A stretch of 64,000 nucleotides of DNA from Verrucomicrobiaceae bacterium (GTDB taxonomy: Bacteria > Verrucomicrobiota > Verrucomicrobiia > Verrucomicrobiales > Akkermansiaceae), in contig JAIYDP010000224.1 of the NCBI GenBank assembly GCA_027487435.1, forward strand, positions 28,057-92,056. The letters run 5' to 3'. The position numbers were made by a program, and so were the translations under genes. Of this stretch, positions 53,596 through 63,974 are shown in pieces. How positions within the stretch are numbered: the stretch's first letter is position 1; each line of letters opens with the position of its first letter. The notes under the pieces are model-generated. The model saw only the letters and a list, made by a program, of their open reading frames with translations, had not been told where the DNA came from and searched no databases.

Positions 53596-56100
53596 ATGCA
53601 CGCATTTTGGAGAACGATATTCTTGGCATTCATGCTTCCGCTTGCGGGTCAAGATGTGGCTCGTGCTGCCGAAAAACCAGAAGCTACACCTGCGGCAGAA
53701 GCTCAGCCGAGCGCGCTTGATGCACCAGCACCGGTGGAGATCCCGCCAGCTCCGCAATTGGTGCCTCCCGCGCAACCTGATAACCCGCACGAACTCTCGT
53801 CAAAAATGCCCGAGGGTGTGGACATTCGAATCGATGGCGCGCTTACGCCGATGGATGGGAGCATGAAAAAATTCAAGGTTGGTGGGCCGATCCGCTTGAA
53901 GACCAATCGTGGCGAAGAGGTCTATGCGAACCATGCCACGCTGGATCTAGAGAAAAAAATCTATACGCTCTACGGCGACATCAGTGTCTATCTTGGTCCC
54001 TTGCTCCAGCGAGGCGATCGCGTGGTGTATGATTTGGCAACTGGCACATTAGATACCTCAAAGCTCTCTGCTAGCTATGATCCAGTTCTTTTGGAATCTG
54101 GGACCTTTTCTGCGCAGAAAGATGCCGATGGCAATACCATATACACGTCCTATGATTCCGGCATCACCACGCACGATGTCGAAAAGCCAAACTACTGGCT
54201 GCGCGCCGGACGCACGCGTTTTTTTCCGGGAGAAAAGATTGTTTTCAATGACTTACGAGTGATCGTTGGCGACACCCAAGTATTCTGGTTGCCATATTTG
54301 AGTCAGCCATTGAATTCCGAGTTGGGTTATCGTTTTGTCCCAGGAGGCAGAACCAATTGGGGATTTTTTATGCTGAACTCCTACGGCATCATGCTTGGAG
54401 ACACCAACACACCAGGTGCCACAGACCCGTGGCTGCTTTCCAAATGGCATGTGGATGTGCGCAGCAGTCGCGGCATCGGTATGGGTGTTGATTTGTTTGA
54501 TACGAGGGTGGAGCAAAAAGAAAATTTTGGCTGGTTGAAATTCTACTTCACCCACGATCTCGATCCTTCGTTAGGGCGTTCAGGAATTCCTCGTGGACCA
54601 GTAGATCCGACTCGTTACAGAACCCAGTTCCAATATCGAATGCCACTCTCGTTCTCTGACAGCAATCCGAATGCGGAATATCATTTAAACTACGACCTCC
54701 ACCTCCTTAGTGATAATCATTTGCTAGAAGACTTTGATCCTCAATTCTATCGAGACGATGCCCAGCCGGATAACACCTTATTTCTCACACGGCGAACCGA
54801 TACCTCGCTATTCACAGGGTTAGCCCGTTTGCGACTGAACGATTTTTACCGCAGCGACAGTAGATCTCCTGAGCTGAGCTTTGATCAGATTCGGCGGCCG
54901 ATTTTTGGCTCATCCATTTACCATGAAGGTAGTATATCGGCAGGGATTTATGCAGAAAATATGTCTGATCCTACGAGGGATACAGCACTGACACCGCTTT
55001 TGACCTTGCCCGAAAACAACCCGAACTACTTCCGCTTGTTGCAGCAAACCGGTCGCTATGAACAACTACTGATTCGCGAGATCCGCTCTCTTCCTCCCCT
55101 CGATCCTCGGCGGGATGCGCTGCTCCAGCAGTTGACCGAGCCAGAATTCACACGCTTTCATACCTACCAAGAATTTTCCACACAAATGACTTTGCATGAT
55201 TGGCTACATATTACGCCTCGCATTGGTGCGGGCTACAGTCGCTACGACAATGTTGCTGGGCCAGCGCTCAACGACCAACGGACAACGTTTGCGGCAGGAC
55301 TGGAAGCTTCTTTCAAGTTGAAAAAAGACTACTCGAATGTCACCAACTGGGTTTTAGGCATCGATGGAATACGCCATACCTTGCAGCCCTACACCGCCTG
55401 GTCATTGGTTTCGACAAGTAACCTTGGAGCTGATTTTCCGATGATTGATCGTCAAACCTTCAGCACGCGCCCCGTGCCGATCAATCCTGGACGATTTACC
55501 GCGATTGATGGATTGCAAAGCTGGAACCTCGCCCGCATCGGGGTACGCAATCGTCTGATCACTCGTAGAGATAGCGGATCCCATGAATGGTTGCTGATGG
55601 ACACTTACATGGATGCCTACGTCGAAGACCCTGAATTCAATCGTCAATTTTCGAACCTCTACAACGATGTAACGTGGAGCCCTCTACCATGGCTGGCGAT
55701 TGATCTGCAAACGCAGTTCCCCATCATCAACAGCGGATCTGGATACAACGAGTTCACCACGGCGGCACGTTTTATGCCCACGGAAGATTTCGAGTTTAGC
55801 GTAGCGCAAAACACCCTTAGCAATCACCCCTTCCTACGCAACTCGAACCGTCTGCATCTAACAGCTTACAAGCGCATCAATGATAACTGGGGAGTCGGGA
55901 TGCTCCACCAATGGGAATTCGATGATGCGACACTCGAACTTGAACAATACACCTTCCATCGAAATTATGAGAATTGGATTGTTAGCGCGGGCCTAACAAG
56001 ACGCGATAACCGCCTACGCACAGAGTATGGTGTGATGTTAAATTTCACACTGAAGGATTTCCCCTCAGTCTCCTTACCCTTTCGCATCGATGCCCAATGA
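53596..56100 (+). CDS. lptD: LptD-like LPS assembly outer-membrane protein
   Basis: An 834-aa outer-membrane protein with signal peptide. Residues about 75-240 (FKVGGPIRLKTNRGEEVYANHA and DLEKKIYTLYGDISVYLG) form the OstA/LptD-type beta-jellyroll; the remainder is a beta-barrel rich in aromatic-ended strands. I see no Cys residue, so the disulfides needed in E. coli LptD are absent. It would insert LPS into the outer membrane. The 3' end overlaps the convergent kinase gene by 27 bp. Confidence 0.82.
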   Translation: MHAFWRTIFLAFMLPLAGQDVARAAEKPEATPAAEAQPSALDAPAPVEIPPAPQLVPPAQPDNPHELSSKMPEGVDIRIDGALTPMDGSMKKFKVGGPIRLKTNRGEEVYANHATLDLEKKIYTLYGDISVYLGPLLQRGDRVVYDLATGTLDTSKLSASYDPVLLESGTFSAQKDADGNTIYTSYDSGITTHDVEKPNYWLRAGRTRFFPGEKIVFNDLRVIVGDTQVFWLPYLSQPLNSELGYRFVPGGRTNWGFFMLNSYGIMLGDTNTPGATDPWLLSKWHVDVRSSRGIGMGVDLFDTRVEQKENFGWLKFYFTHDLDPSLGRSGIPRGPVDPTRYRTQFQYRMPLSFSDSNPNAEYHLNYDLHLLSDNHLLEDFDPQFYRDDAQPDNTLFLTRRTDTSLFTGLARLRLNDFYRSDSRSPELSFDQIRRPIFGSSIYHEGSISAGIYAENMSDPTRDTALTPLLTLPENNPNYFRLLQQTGRYEQLLIREIRSLPPLDPRRDALLQQLTEPEFTRFHTYQEFSTQMTLHDWLHITPRIGAGYSRYDNVAGPALNDQRTTFAAGLEASFKLKKDYSNVTNWVLGIDGIRHTLQPYTAWSLVSTSNLGADFPMIDRQTFSTRPVPINPGRFTAIDGLQSWNLARIGVRNRLITRRDSGSHEWLLMDTYMDAYVEDPEFNRQFSNLYNDVTWSPLPWLAIDLQTQFPIINSGSGYNEFTTAARFMPTEDFEFSVAQNTLSNHPFLRNSNRLHLTAYKRINDNWGVGMLHQWEFDDATLELEQYTFHRNYENWIVSAGLTRRDNRLRTEYGVMLNFTLKDFPSVSLPFRIDAQ

Positions 56101-57258
56101 GCTTGATGAGCGTGCGGTTCGTGCACTGCGAGCGAAATCTCGCATGCTGACTTCTTGTTGTTCGATGGCTCTTACAAGAGCGAGTTGTGTCCGACAACGA
56201 TCAAGATTGTGACCTTCACGATGTGTCTTGAAATAAACATCTCCTTCGAGGTAATCGGTAAGAAATCGAATGCCCACTTCGAGCGCGATGAGCTTGCCAG
56301 AAAAGGCGAGATGATCCACTTCAAGGTCATTGAGGAAATTTCCCGCAGCATCCAGATAGCCTTCCACTAAGGCTTTGTAGATCGGCATACGCACACACAC
56401 ACGGCTTAGATCTCGTTCATCTTCTTCTGCTGGGCTCACAGCACTACGCACCAAATCACCAAAGTCATAGAGGGATAGACCGGGCATGACTGTATCCAAA
56501 TCGATGACACAGACTGCTACGTCAGTCTCAGCATCGATCATCACGTTGTTGATCTTCGTGTCGTTATGCGTGATGCGTACGGGGATTTTGCCCTGTTGCA
56601 TGAGATCAATGAGCAAACCCGTCATCGATTCACGCTCGCAAATCATTTCGAACTCCGCGCGCACGGAATCGAGTCGGCCTAGGGAATCGGTTTTCGCCAC
56701 TTCCATCAACCGCTGGAAACGTTTGGCGGTATGATGAAAGTCCGGGATCGTTTCTTCGATTTCACGTGCGGGCAAGTCGCTGACGAGATCCTGAAATGAG
56801 CCGAACGCATGTGCCGCTTGGTAGGCTTGGCGTTCGTTTTCCACCACATCGTAAGTGCGGCATCCTTCGATGAAATTGTAACAACGCCAAATGCCGCCGT
56901 TGGGACCCATAACCCCAAAGTGGCCATCGCGACTGGGATAGAGGTTCAATGTTTGCCCTCCCATGTCCTTTTTTACACGTAATACCTTACCATTGATGTG
57001 ACGCGTGACGCATTCCACATTCCGCATTACCGCCAGTGGGGTCTTGAAAACGTTGTCGTTGATTCTTTGCAAAATGTAGCGCTGCCGCGAACCGTCGCTA
57101 TTTTCGTATGTCACCAAGTAGGTGGTGTTGATGTGCCCTGTATCGTTTTCCTTACAGTCCACAAAGGCCCCATGGATGGCAAATTGATCACCGATGCTAC
57201 GGATGGAATCCGCAATCGCGGCAGAAACAGATTTCGTCGAATCAAGAGATGAAGCCAT
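56074..57258 (-). CDS. Sugar kinase of the phosphotransferase (APH) fold, NahK-like
   Basis: About 394 aa from ATG 57258 (MASSLDSTK); an upstream ATG at 57315 would add an odd hydrophobic N-terminus. ITHNDTKINNVMID is the catalytic loop (Asp) and CVIDLDTVMPGLSLYDFGD is the metal-binding DxD motif of APH-fold kinases. GHINTTYLVTY and RYILQRINDNVF are typical of N-acetylhexosamine kinases. Substrate is probably a hexosamine. Confidence 0.83.
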   Translation of the reverse strand: MASSLDSTKSVSAAIADSIRSIGDQFAIHGAFVDCKENDTGHINTTYLVTYENSDGSRQRYILQRINDNVFKTPLAVMRNVECVTRHINGKVLRVKKDMGGQTLNLYPSRDGHFGVMGPNGGIWRCYNFIEGCRTYDVVENERQAYQAAHAFGSFQDLVSDLPAREIEETIPDFHHTAKRFQRLMEVAKTDSLGRLDSVRAEFEMICERESMTGLLIDLMQQGKIPVRITHNDTKINNVMIDAETDVAVCVIDLDTVMPGLSLYDFGDLVRSAVSPAEEDERDLSRVCVRMPIYKALVEGYLDAAGNFLNDLEVDHLAFSGKLIALEVGIRFLTDYLEGDVYFKTHREGHNLDRCRTQLALVRAIEQQEVSMRDFARSARTARSSSSLGIDAKG

Positions 57259-57373
57259 GGCAAAGAGAGACACCTTAGCTATCAACAAGATCAAAGCAAT
57301 ACGAAAACTGGTCATCCTTGCCAGACGTGCCTGTTGACAAGCATGTCGATAGACTTTTCTCGATCCTGCGTAT

Positions 57374-59692
57374 ATGAAATTCACTATGCATCTGCGAAAC
57401 GCGCTTTCTCTACTTTTGGCAACATTTCCTCTCGCCGCACAACAAGGCAATCGTGCCGAGCATGCGAACATGGCACCCGTAGTGCCGAAAGAGTTGATTC
57501 CTGCTTCGCCCGTGCTCACCCCCGAGCAGGCGCAGGCCGCCTTTGAACTTGCACCTGGCTTTTTCATTGAGCCATTCGCCGCTGAGCCCTTGGTCGAAAA
57601 GCCTGTCGCTGTGGACTTCGATCCCGCAGGCCGTGCCTGGGTGGTGGAAATGATCGGCTACATGATGGATCTTGATGCCAAAGATGAAGACAAGCCACTT
57701 GGTCGAATCATTGTGCTGGAAGATACCGATCATGATGGCAAGGCCGATCAACGTACGGTATTTTTAGAAAACATCCATCTTCCACGTGCTGTATCGGTCT
57801 ATCCGGATGGCATTCTCTATGCCGACAATGAAGACCTCAAATTTATCAAACGAGACGGTCTCAAGGCCGTGGGATCACCGGCCATTGCCGCAGAAAAATT
57901 CATTGAAGCAGGCAATGTGGAGCATCGCTTGAATGGCTTGATGAGAAACTTGGACAATTGGCATTACAATGCAAAAGCAGGCAAACGGGTGCGCCGCAGT
58001 GGCGATCAATGGATTGTGGAGAAGACTGCGTTTCGCGGGCAGTGGGGCATCAGTCGCGACGATTTCGGACGACTCTACCACAACAACAACTCGACATTTC
58101 TCTTTGGTGATCTGCTCGCACCCAATCTGCTCGATGGCAATCCTGGTGTTTCGCTCAAACTTTCTGAAGCGGTGCAACTTGGTCCGAATCATACCTGGCC
58201 GATCCGCGTTACACCAGGTGTGAACCGCGCTTACATCGCCAAGGCGAATGGCTATAGCTCGGATACGCTTGACCCAAAAACGCATAAACTTCTCCTCACC
58301 ACCGCATCCGCAGGTCCTGTGGTCTATCGCGGTAGCAATTTCCCCAAGGAATGGTATGGACGCGGCATGGTCCCGGAAAGCGTGGTTAACTTGGTGAAAA
58401 CCATCGATATCAAAAATGGCGACCTCACCCTTTCTGGCTCGCATCCCCTCGGGAATAAAGAATTTCTCGCCTCCACGGATGAGCGCTTTCGCCCGGTCAA
58501 CCTCTCCAACGCTCCCGACGGAACCCTGTGGGTGCTCGATTTTTATCATGGTATCATTCAAGATCGTTTCTTTATGACCAGCTACCTCCGGGATCAATAT
58601 GCCAGTCGTAAGCTCGATGGCCCAGCCAAAGGTCATGGACGTATCTGGCGCATTCGCCATCGCGATGGGAAATTGGTAGCACATCAAAACTTGGAAACCA
58701 TGGCCACCGCAGAGGTTGTGTCTGCACTGAAACACACCAACGCTTGGCAGCGCGACATGGCGCAGCGAGTGCTCGTCGATCGCAAAGACCTGAGTTGCCT
58801 TCCCTTGCTGCGCGCGATGCTCGGAGGAGATGCGTCGGCTGTGTCCCAAGTCATCGCGATCTGGACACTGGAAGGCCTCGGGAAACTTACTGCTGCGGAC
58901 ATTTCGGCAGTACTGACGGCTGCTGATACGCAATTGGTATGTTCTGCGCTGTGGGCCTCGACGAAACTATCGCCGGAAGAGCGGCTTAAGCTTTCACCAG
59001 CGCTTTGCTCGTTTGTTCCGCGTGATTTGGAGCATGCCGTCTATTTGGCTCGCGCCCTTGGCCCCATCGGCAATGAATCTGCCTTTGCCGCCCTTAAAGC
59101 ATTGCTGCTCCGCCACGCCACGCAACCGTTTGTCAAGGCAGCCGCATTTTCAGGCCTAAACAATCAAGAGAAAGCCTTTGCAGCCTACTTGCAAGGATCC
59201 TTCAACGACAAAACATTCCTCACCTGGCTTGAACAAGGTGCTGGCAATGCCGCCGCGTCATCCGCAACCACACTCAAAGGCGCTGTCCTAGCTTCTTACA
59301 ATCGCGGCAAAGCGCACTACAATGGTGCCGCAGCGTGCTTCGGTTGCCATGGTGCTGCGGGCGAAGGCGTGCCCAATCTTGGTCCGCCGCTCGATGCCTC
59401 GGAGTGGGTGACTGGCCCACCGCCGCACTTGGTGAAGATTCTTCTTCACGGACTCACTGGTCCTGTCACTGTGGCAGGCATCGCCTACAAACCCACGGCT
59501 GACATGCCGGGTCTTGCGCAGAATCCACTGATGAAAGATCAGGATATTGCGGACATCTCGACCTACATTCGCAATGAGTGGACGAACAAGGCGAAACCCG
59601 TCAGCAAAGCAGAAGTGCAAAGCATTCGCAAAGAAACGGCAGATCGTGTTGGCCGCCCCTACAGTGAACTGGAATTGCGTCCTAAAAAATAG
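57374..59692 (+). CDS. PVC-type dehydrogenase/beta-propeller with C-terminal cytochrome c
   Basis: A 772-aa exported protein with signal peptide. Residues about 60-430 form the beta-propeller of PVC membrane-bound dehydrogenase-type proteins (FFIEPFAAEPLVEKPVAVDF, GRAWVVEMIGY, DTDHDGKADQRTVF). A HEAT-like helical part follows. The C-terminus has CFGCHG (heme CxxCH) and a distal Met in TADMPGL. It is characteristic of Verrucomicrobia and Planctomycetes; electron acceptor unknown. Confidence 0.88.
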   Translation: MKFTMHLRNALSLLLATFPLAAQQGNRAEHANMAPVVPKELIPASPVLTPEQAQAAFELAPGFFIEPFAAEPLVEKPVAVDFDPAGRAWVVEMIGYMMDLDAKDEDKPLGRIIVLEDTDHDGKADQRTVFLENIHLPRAVSVYPDGILYADNEDLKFIKRDGLKAVGSPAIAAEKFIEAGNVEHRLNGLMRNLDNWHYNAKAGKRVRRSGDQWIVEKTAFRGQWGISRDDFGRLYHNNNSTFLFGDLLAPNLLDGNPGVSLKLSEAVQLGPNHTWPIRVTPGVNRAYIAKANGYSSDTLDPKTHKLLLTTASAGPVVYRGSNFPKEWYGRGMVPESVVNLVKTIDIKNGDLTLSGSHPLGNKEFLASTDERFRPVNLSNAPDGTLWVLDFYHGIIQDRFFMTSYLRDQYASRKLDGPAKGHGRIWRIRHRDGKLVAHQNLETMATAEVVSALKHTNAWQRDMAQRVLVDRKDLSCLPLLRAMLGGDASAVSQVIAIWTLEGLGKLTAADISAVLTAADTQLVCSALWASTKLSPEERLKLSPALCSFVPRDLEHAVYLARALGPIGNESAFAALKALLLRHATQPFVKAAAFSGLNNQEKAFAAYLQGSFNDKTFLTWLEQGAGNAAASSATTLKGAVLASYNRGKAHYNGAAACFGCHGAAGEGVPNLGPPLDASEWVTGPPPHLVKILLHGLTGPVTVAGIAYKPTADMPGLAQNPLMKDQDIADISTYIRNEWTNKAKPVSKAEVQSIRKETADRVGRPYSELELRPKK

Positions 59693-59773
59693 CCCAACGC
59701 CGGCCTCATCATGTTGCGTAGATGCATCGAATAGGTCTGTGACATTATCCCATCTTTCCGTTATGATCTCTGC

Positions 59774-61735
59774 ATGAGCGATTGGACTGTTCAGCAACGT
59801 TTTGATATGGCGTTACAGCTTCATCAAGCGGGTCATGTCTCCGAAGCGGAGAGCGCTTACCGGCAAGTGCTAGCGCAGGATCCACAGCATGCCGATGCGC
59901 TGCACAACATGGCAATCATCGCCGATACGGTGGGGAAAAAAGATGTCGCTGAAACCTTACTGCGTCTCGTCATTCAACTGCAACCCGCGCATACAGATGC
60001 CTATAGAAATTTAAGCAAATTGCTGCGAGTAGAAATGCGATACGAAGAAGCGATTGAAGTCTCAAGAAAAGCGATCTTTTGCAATCATGATTCGCCCAGC
60101 GCCTACTTCAATCTGGGAATCAATTTACATGTGCGTCATCATCATGATGAAGCGGAACAAGCTTTTCGTCAGGCCATCGCGCTCGACTCTAACATGTATC
60201 AGGCGTATTCTAGCCTAGCGGCTGTATTGTCCGACAAGGGGAATTATACTGGTGCCATCGATGCCTATCGACAGTCATTAGCATTGAATCCATATTTCCT
60301 CGATGCTCACAACAACTTAGGCAATGTATTCATGAGGAGAGGGCTATGGGACGAGGCGTTAGAATGCTTACAAGCTGCCATCGAAATTGCCCCGACCGAA
60401 GCCTTGATCCTTTGCAACATTGCCAATGTTAAAAAAGAAATTTTTCTGTTAGACGAAGCCATAGATCTCTATCGTAAGGCGCTCGAATTGCAGCCCGAAA
60501 AGCATGAAATCCGCAGTAATTTGTTGCTGGTTCTCCATTACCACTTCCACCTTTCTGCACAAGAAATTTTCCAAGAGCATTGCCTCTGGCAAACCATGCA
60601 TGCCGATTCCCTGAGAGCTCATCTCATCCAACATCCATCCACCCGACAACCAGGCAAGCGTCTGCGCATCGGTTTCATGTCGCCTGATTTTCGCACGCAT
60701 TCCGTGGCGTATTTCCTTCTGCCTCTCGTGGAGCATCTCGACCGTTCACAATTCGAAATTGTCTGTTATTCCGATGTGAAAATTCCCGACGACTGCACGC
60801 AACGCTTTGTCACGCTCTCCCACCAGTGGACGAATATTGCCGCCTGTAGCACGGCAGAGGTCGTCGATCTTGTGCGCAACGATGCCATCGATATCCTCTT
60901 CGATCTCGCAGGTCACACAGCGTCCAATCGCATGATGGTATTTGCGCACAAGCCAGCCCCCATTCAAATTTCTTGGCTTGGCTATCCAAACACCAGTGGA
61001 CTGGTAGCGATGGACTATCGCATCACCGATGCCATCGCCGATCCACTCGGTGAAACAGAGCATCTTCATACGGAACACCTCATTCGCTTGCCTGTCAGCG
61101 CATGGTGCTATCGAGCTCCTGAGGTTTCTCCTCCCGTTGCCCCACTTCCTTCACTGACGAACGGCTACGTGACATTTGGTTCTTTCAATGCCATGAAAAA
61201 AATCAACAAGGAACTTTTATCTCTGTGGGCGGAAATCTTGCATAAGGTCCCGGAATCAAGGCTCTATCTGAAAAACACTGCGATCGCTTTTCCTCAACTT
61301 CAAGAACTCGTGAACACATTCTTTGAAGAGCGGGGAATTTCCAATCATCGCATCATCTTGTCTCCACAAACACAAAAAGTTCGCGAACACTTGGAGCATT
61401 ACAGTCGCGTTGACATCGCTCTGGATACCTTTCCCTATCACGGCACCACAACCACGTGTGAAGCTCTTTGGATGGGAGTGCCGGTCGTGACGATGGCTGG
61501 CTGCGTTCACCACTCGCGTGTTGGAGCGAGTTTGCTGAAGCAAATCGACCACCCCGAGTGGATTGCCGAAAATCGCGAGCAATACGTCGCCATTGCCTGT
61601 TCACTGGCAGCTGATCTGACGCAGCTTTCACAGATACGCCAACAACTGCGTGAAACCATGCGCACATCGCCGCTGATGGATGAAGTTCGTTTTACCCGCG
61701 ACATGGAAGCCGCTCTTCGCGAGGCTTGGTGTTGA
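59774..61735 (+). CDS. TPR-O-GlcNAc transferase (SPINDLY-type, GT41), copy 1
   Basis: A 653-aa protein. Residues 1-260 hold about seven TPR units (QAGHVSEAESAYRQVLAQDP type). The catalytic GT41 region shows GFMSPDFRTHSVAYFLLPL, DLAGHTASNRMMVFAHKPAP, ISWLGYPNTSGLVAMDYRITD, FGSFNAMKKI and YHGTTTTCEALWMGVPVVTMAG. Such enzymes add sugars to Ser/Thr of proteins. A near-identical paralog follows 253 bp later. Confidence 0.9.
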   Translation: MSDWTVQQRFDMALQLHQAGHVSEAESAYRQVLAQDPQHADALHNMAIIADTVGKKDVAETLLRLVIQLQPAHTDAYRNLSKLLRVEMRYEEAIEVSRKAIFCNHDSPSAYFNLGINLHVRHHHDEAEQAFRQAIALDSNMYQAYSSLAAVLSDKGNYTGAIDAYRQSLALNPYFLDAHNNLGNVFMRRGLWDEALECLQAAIEIAPTEALILCNIANVKKEIFLLDEAIDLYRKALELQPEKHEIRSNLLLVLHYHFHLSAQEIFQEHCLWQTMHADSLRAHLIQHPSTRQPGKRLRIGFMSPDFRTHSVAYFLLPLVEHLDRSQFEIVCYSDVKIPDDCTQRFVTLSHQWTNIAACSTAEVVDLVRNDAIDILFDLAGHTASNRMMVFAHKPAPIQISWLGYPNTSGLVAMDYRITDAIADPLGETEHLHTEHLIRLPVSAWCYRAPEVSPPVAPLPSLTNGYVTFGSFNAMKKINKELLSLWAEILHKVPESRLYLKNTAIAFPQLQELVNTFFEERGISNHRIILSPQTQKVREHLEHYSRVDIALDTFPYHGTTTTCEALWMGVPVVTMAGCVHHSRVGASLLKQIDHPEWIAENREQYVAIACSLAADLTQLSQIRQQLRETMRTSPLMDEVRFTRDMEAALREAWC

Positions 61736-61988
61736 TCAATCTGAGCCACCGCTGTTGCTAAATGCTTCATATTTCATCAACAAAGGGGAGACGTGAGGGT
61801 GATTTTTGCACTATCCATCCCGCATGTAACGGAGTGGGTGAGATGGTAATGCGGGTGACTTTGAGTTTGTAGCATCGTGTTCAAAAGCTTGCTGTGTCAG
61901 CTTTGCTTGCGCTATTGCTCATTTCTCGCTGTATTTACAAATCAAATATGCCTGTGACATTGCAGCGGACATCCTTTATACTATTGCC

Positions 61989-63974
61989 ATGAACAATTGG
62001 TCTGTGCAGCAGGGATTCCATAGAGCGCTAGAACTGCATCAAGCGGGTCATGTCTCCGAAGCGGAGAGCGCTTACCGGCAAGTGCTAGCGCAGGACCCAC
62101 AGCATGCCGATGCGCTGCACAACATGGGGATCATCGCGTATTCAGTTGGGAAAAATGATGCCGCAGAAAAGCTACTACGTCTCGTCATTCGACTGCAACC
62201 CGCTCATGCGGAGGCCTACAGCAATCTAAGCAATGTGCTGCGAGACGAAATGCGATACGAAGAAGCCATCGAGGCCTCAAAAAAATCGATCTTTTACAAA
62301 AATGATTCTTCCGGTGCCTACTTCAATCTGGGTCTCAATTTGCATGCGCGTCATCATCACGATGAAGCGGAACAAGCGTTTCGTCAGGTCATCGCTCTCG
62401 ACCCCAACATGTATCAGGCGTATTCTAGCCTAGCCGCTGTATTGGCCGATAAGGGGGATCTTCCCAACGCTATCGATGCCTATCGTCAGTCATTGGCATT
62501 GAATCCACATTTCCTCGATGCCCACAACAATTTGGGCAATGTGTTAATGTCGTGCGGACTATGGGAAGAGGCGTTAGCAAGCTTTCAAGCGGCGATCGAT
62601 ATCGACCCAACAGATGCCTACGCCTTGTGCAACATGGCCAACGCCAAAGGGGATATTTTTCTGTTAGACGAAGCTATCGAACTGTATCGTAAAGCACTAG
62701 AATTTATGCCGGAGAAGTATGAAATTCGTAGCAGCATGCTGCTGAGCTTCAATTACCACTGCAATCTTTCTGCACAAGAAATTTTCCAAGAGCATCGACT
62801 CTGGCAGACCATGCATGCCGATTCCTTTCGAGATCGTGTCACCCAGCACACATCGAGACGCCAACCAGGCAAACGACTGCGAGTCGGCTTTATGTCGCCG
62901 GATTTTCGCAGACATTCCGTGGCGTATTTTCTTATGCCTTTGCTGGAGCATCTTGACCGCTCACAATTCGAAATTGTCTGTTATTCCGATGTGCAAAATC
63001 CCGACGATTTCACGCAGCACTTTGAAGCGTTATCCCATCAGTGGCGAAACATCGCTGCCGCTACCATGCAAGAGGTCGTCGATCTGGTGCGCAACGATGC
63101 CATCGATATCCTCATCGATCTCGCAGGCCACACAGCTTACAATCGCATGGTGGTATTTGCGCACAAGCCAGCTCCCATCCAAATTTCTTGGCTTGGCTAT
63201 CCGAACACCAGTGGACTGGTAGCGATGGACTACCGAATCACCGATGCCATCGCCGATCCACTCGGTGAAACAGAACATCTTCATACAGAACGCTTCATCC
63301 GTTTGCCTGTTAGCGCGTGGTGTTATCGAGCTCTTGAGGTATCTCCTCCCGTCGCACCACTTCCTTCACTGACGAACGGTTACGTGACATTTGGCTCTTT
63401 CAATGCCATGATAAAAATCAACAAGGAGCTTTTATCTCTATGGGCGGAAATTTTGCATAAGGTCCCGGAATCAAGACTCTATCTGAAAAATAAAGCGATC
63501 GCCTTTCCTCAACTCCAAGAACTCGTAAACACATTCTTTGCAGAGCGGGGAATTTCCAAACATCGCATCATCGTATCTCCACAAACACAAAAAGTTCGCG
63601 AACACTTGGAGCAATACGCTCGCGTTGATATTTCGTTAGATACCCTGCCATACCACGGCACCACAACCACGTGTGAAGCTCTTTGGATGGGAGTTCCGGT
63701 CGTGACGATGGCTGGCCGCGTCCACAATTCGCGCGTTGGAGCGAGTTTGCTGAATCAAATCGGCCACCCCGAATGGATTGCCGAAAATCGCGAGCAATAC
63801 GTCGCCATTGCCTGTTCTCTTGCGGCTGATCTGACGCAGCTCTCGCAGATACGCCAACAACTGCGTGAAACCATGCGCACATCGCCGCTGATGGATGAAG
63901 TTCGTTTTACCCGCGACATGGAAGCCGCGCTTCGCGAGGCCTGGTGCGCTGATTCTACAGATCATTCATCGTAG
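61989..63974 (+). CDS. TPR-O-GlcNAc transferase (SPINDLY-type, GT41), copy 2
   Basis: A 661-aa paralog of 59774-61735 with the same TPR and catalytic order (GFMSPDFRRHSVAYFLMPL, DLAGHTAYNRM, FGSFNAMIKI, YHGTTTTCEALWMGVPVVTMAG). Identity is very high in the first TPR unit and the catalytic half, with more differences in the middle TPRs, suggesting recent duplication or gene conversion. It ends ADSTDHSS, slightly longer than copy 1. The 253-bp gap before it (61736-61988) has no gene or clear motif. Confidence 0.9.
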   Translation: MNNWSVQQGFHRALELHQAGHVSEAESAYRQVLAQDPQHADALHNMGIIAYSVGKNDAAEKLLRLVIRLQPAHAEAYSNLSNVLRDEMRYEEAIEASKKSIFYKNDSSGAYFNLGLNLHARHHHDEAEQAFRQVIALDPNMYQAYSSLAAVLADKGDLPNAIDAYRQSLALNPHFLDAHNNLGNVLMSCGLWEEALASFQAAIDIDPTDAYALCNMANAKGDIFLLDEAIELYRKALEFMPEKYEIRSSMLLSFNYHCNLSAQEIFQEHRLWQTMHADSFRDRVTQHTSRRQPGKRLRVGFMSPDFRRHSVAYFLMPLLEHLDRSQFEIVCYSDVQNPDDFTQHFEALSHQWRNIAAATMQEVVDLVRNDAIDILIDLAGHTAYNRMVVFAHKPAPIQISWLGYPNTSGLVAMDYRITDAIADPLGETEHLHTERFIRLPVSAWCYRALEVSPPVAPLPSLTNGYVTFGSFNAMIKINKELLSLWAEILHKVPESRLYLKNKAIAFPQLQELVNTFFAERGISKHRIIVSPQTQKVREHLEQYARVDISLDTLPYHGTTTTCEALWMGVPVVTMAGRVHNSRVGASLLNQIGHPEWIAENREQYVAIACSLAADLTQLSQIRQQLRETMRTSPLMDEVRFTRDMEAALREAWCADSTDHSS

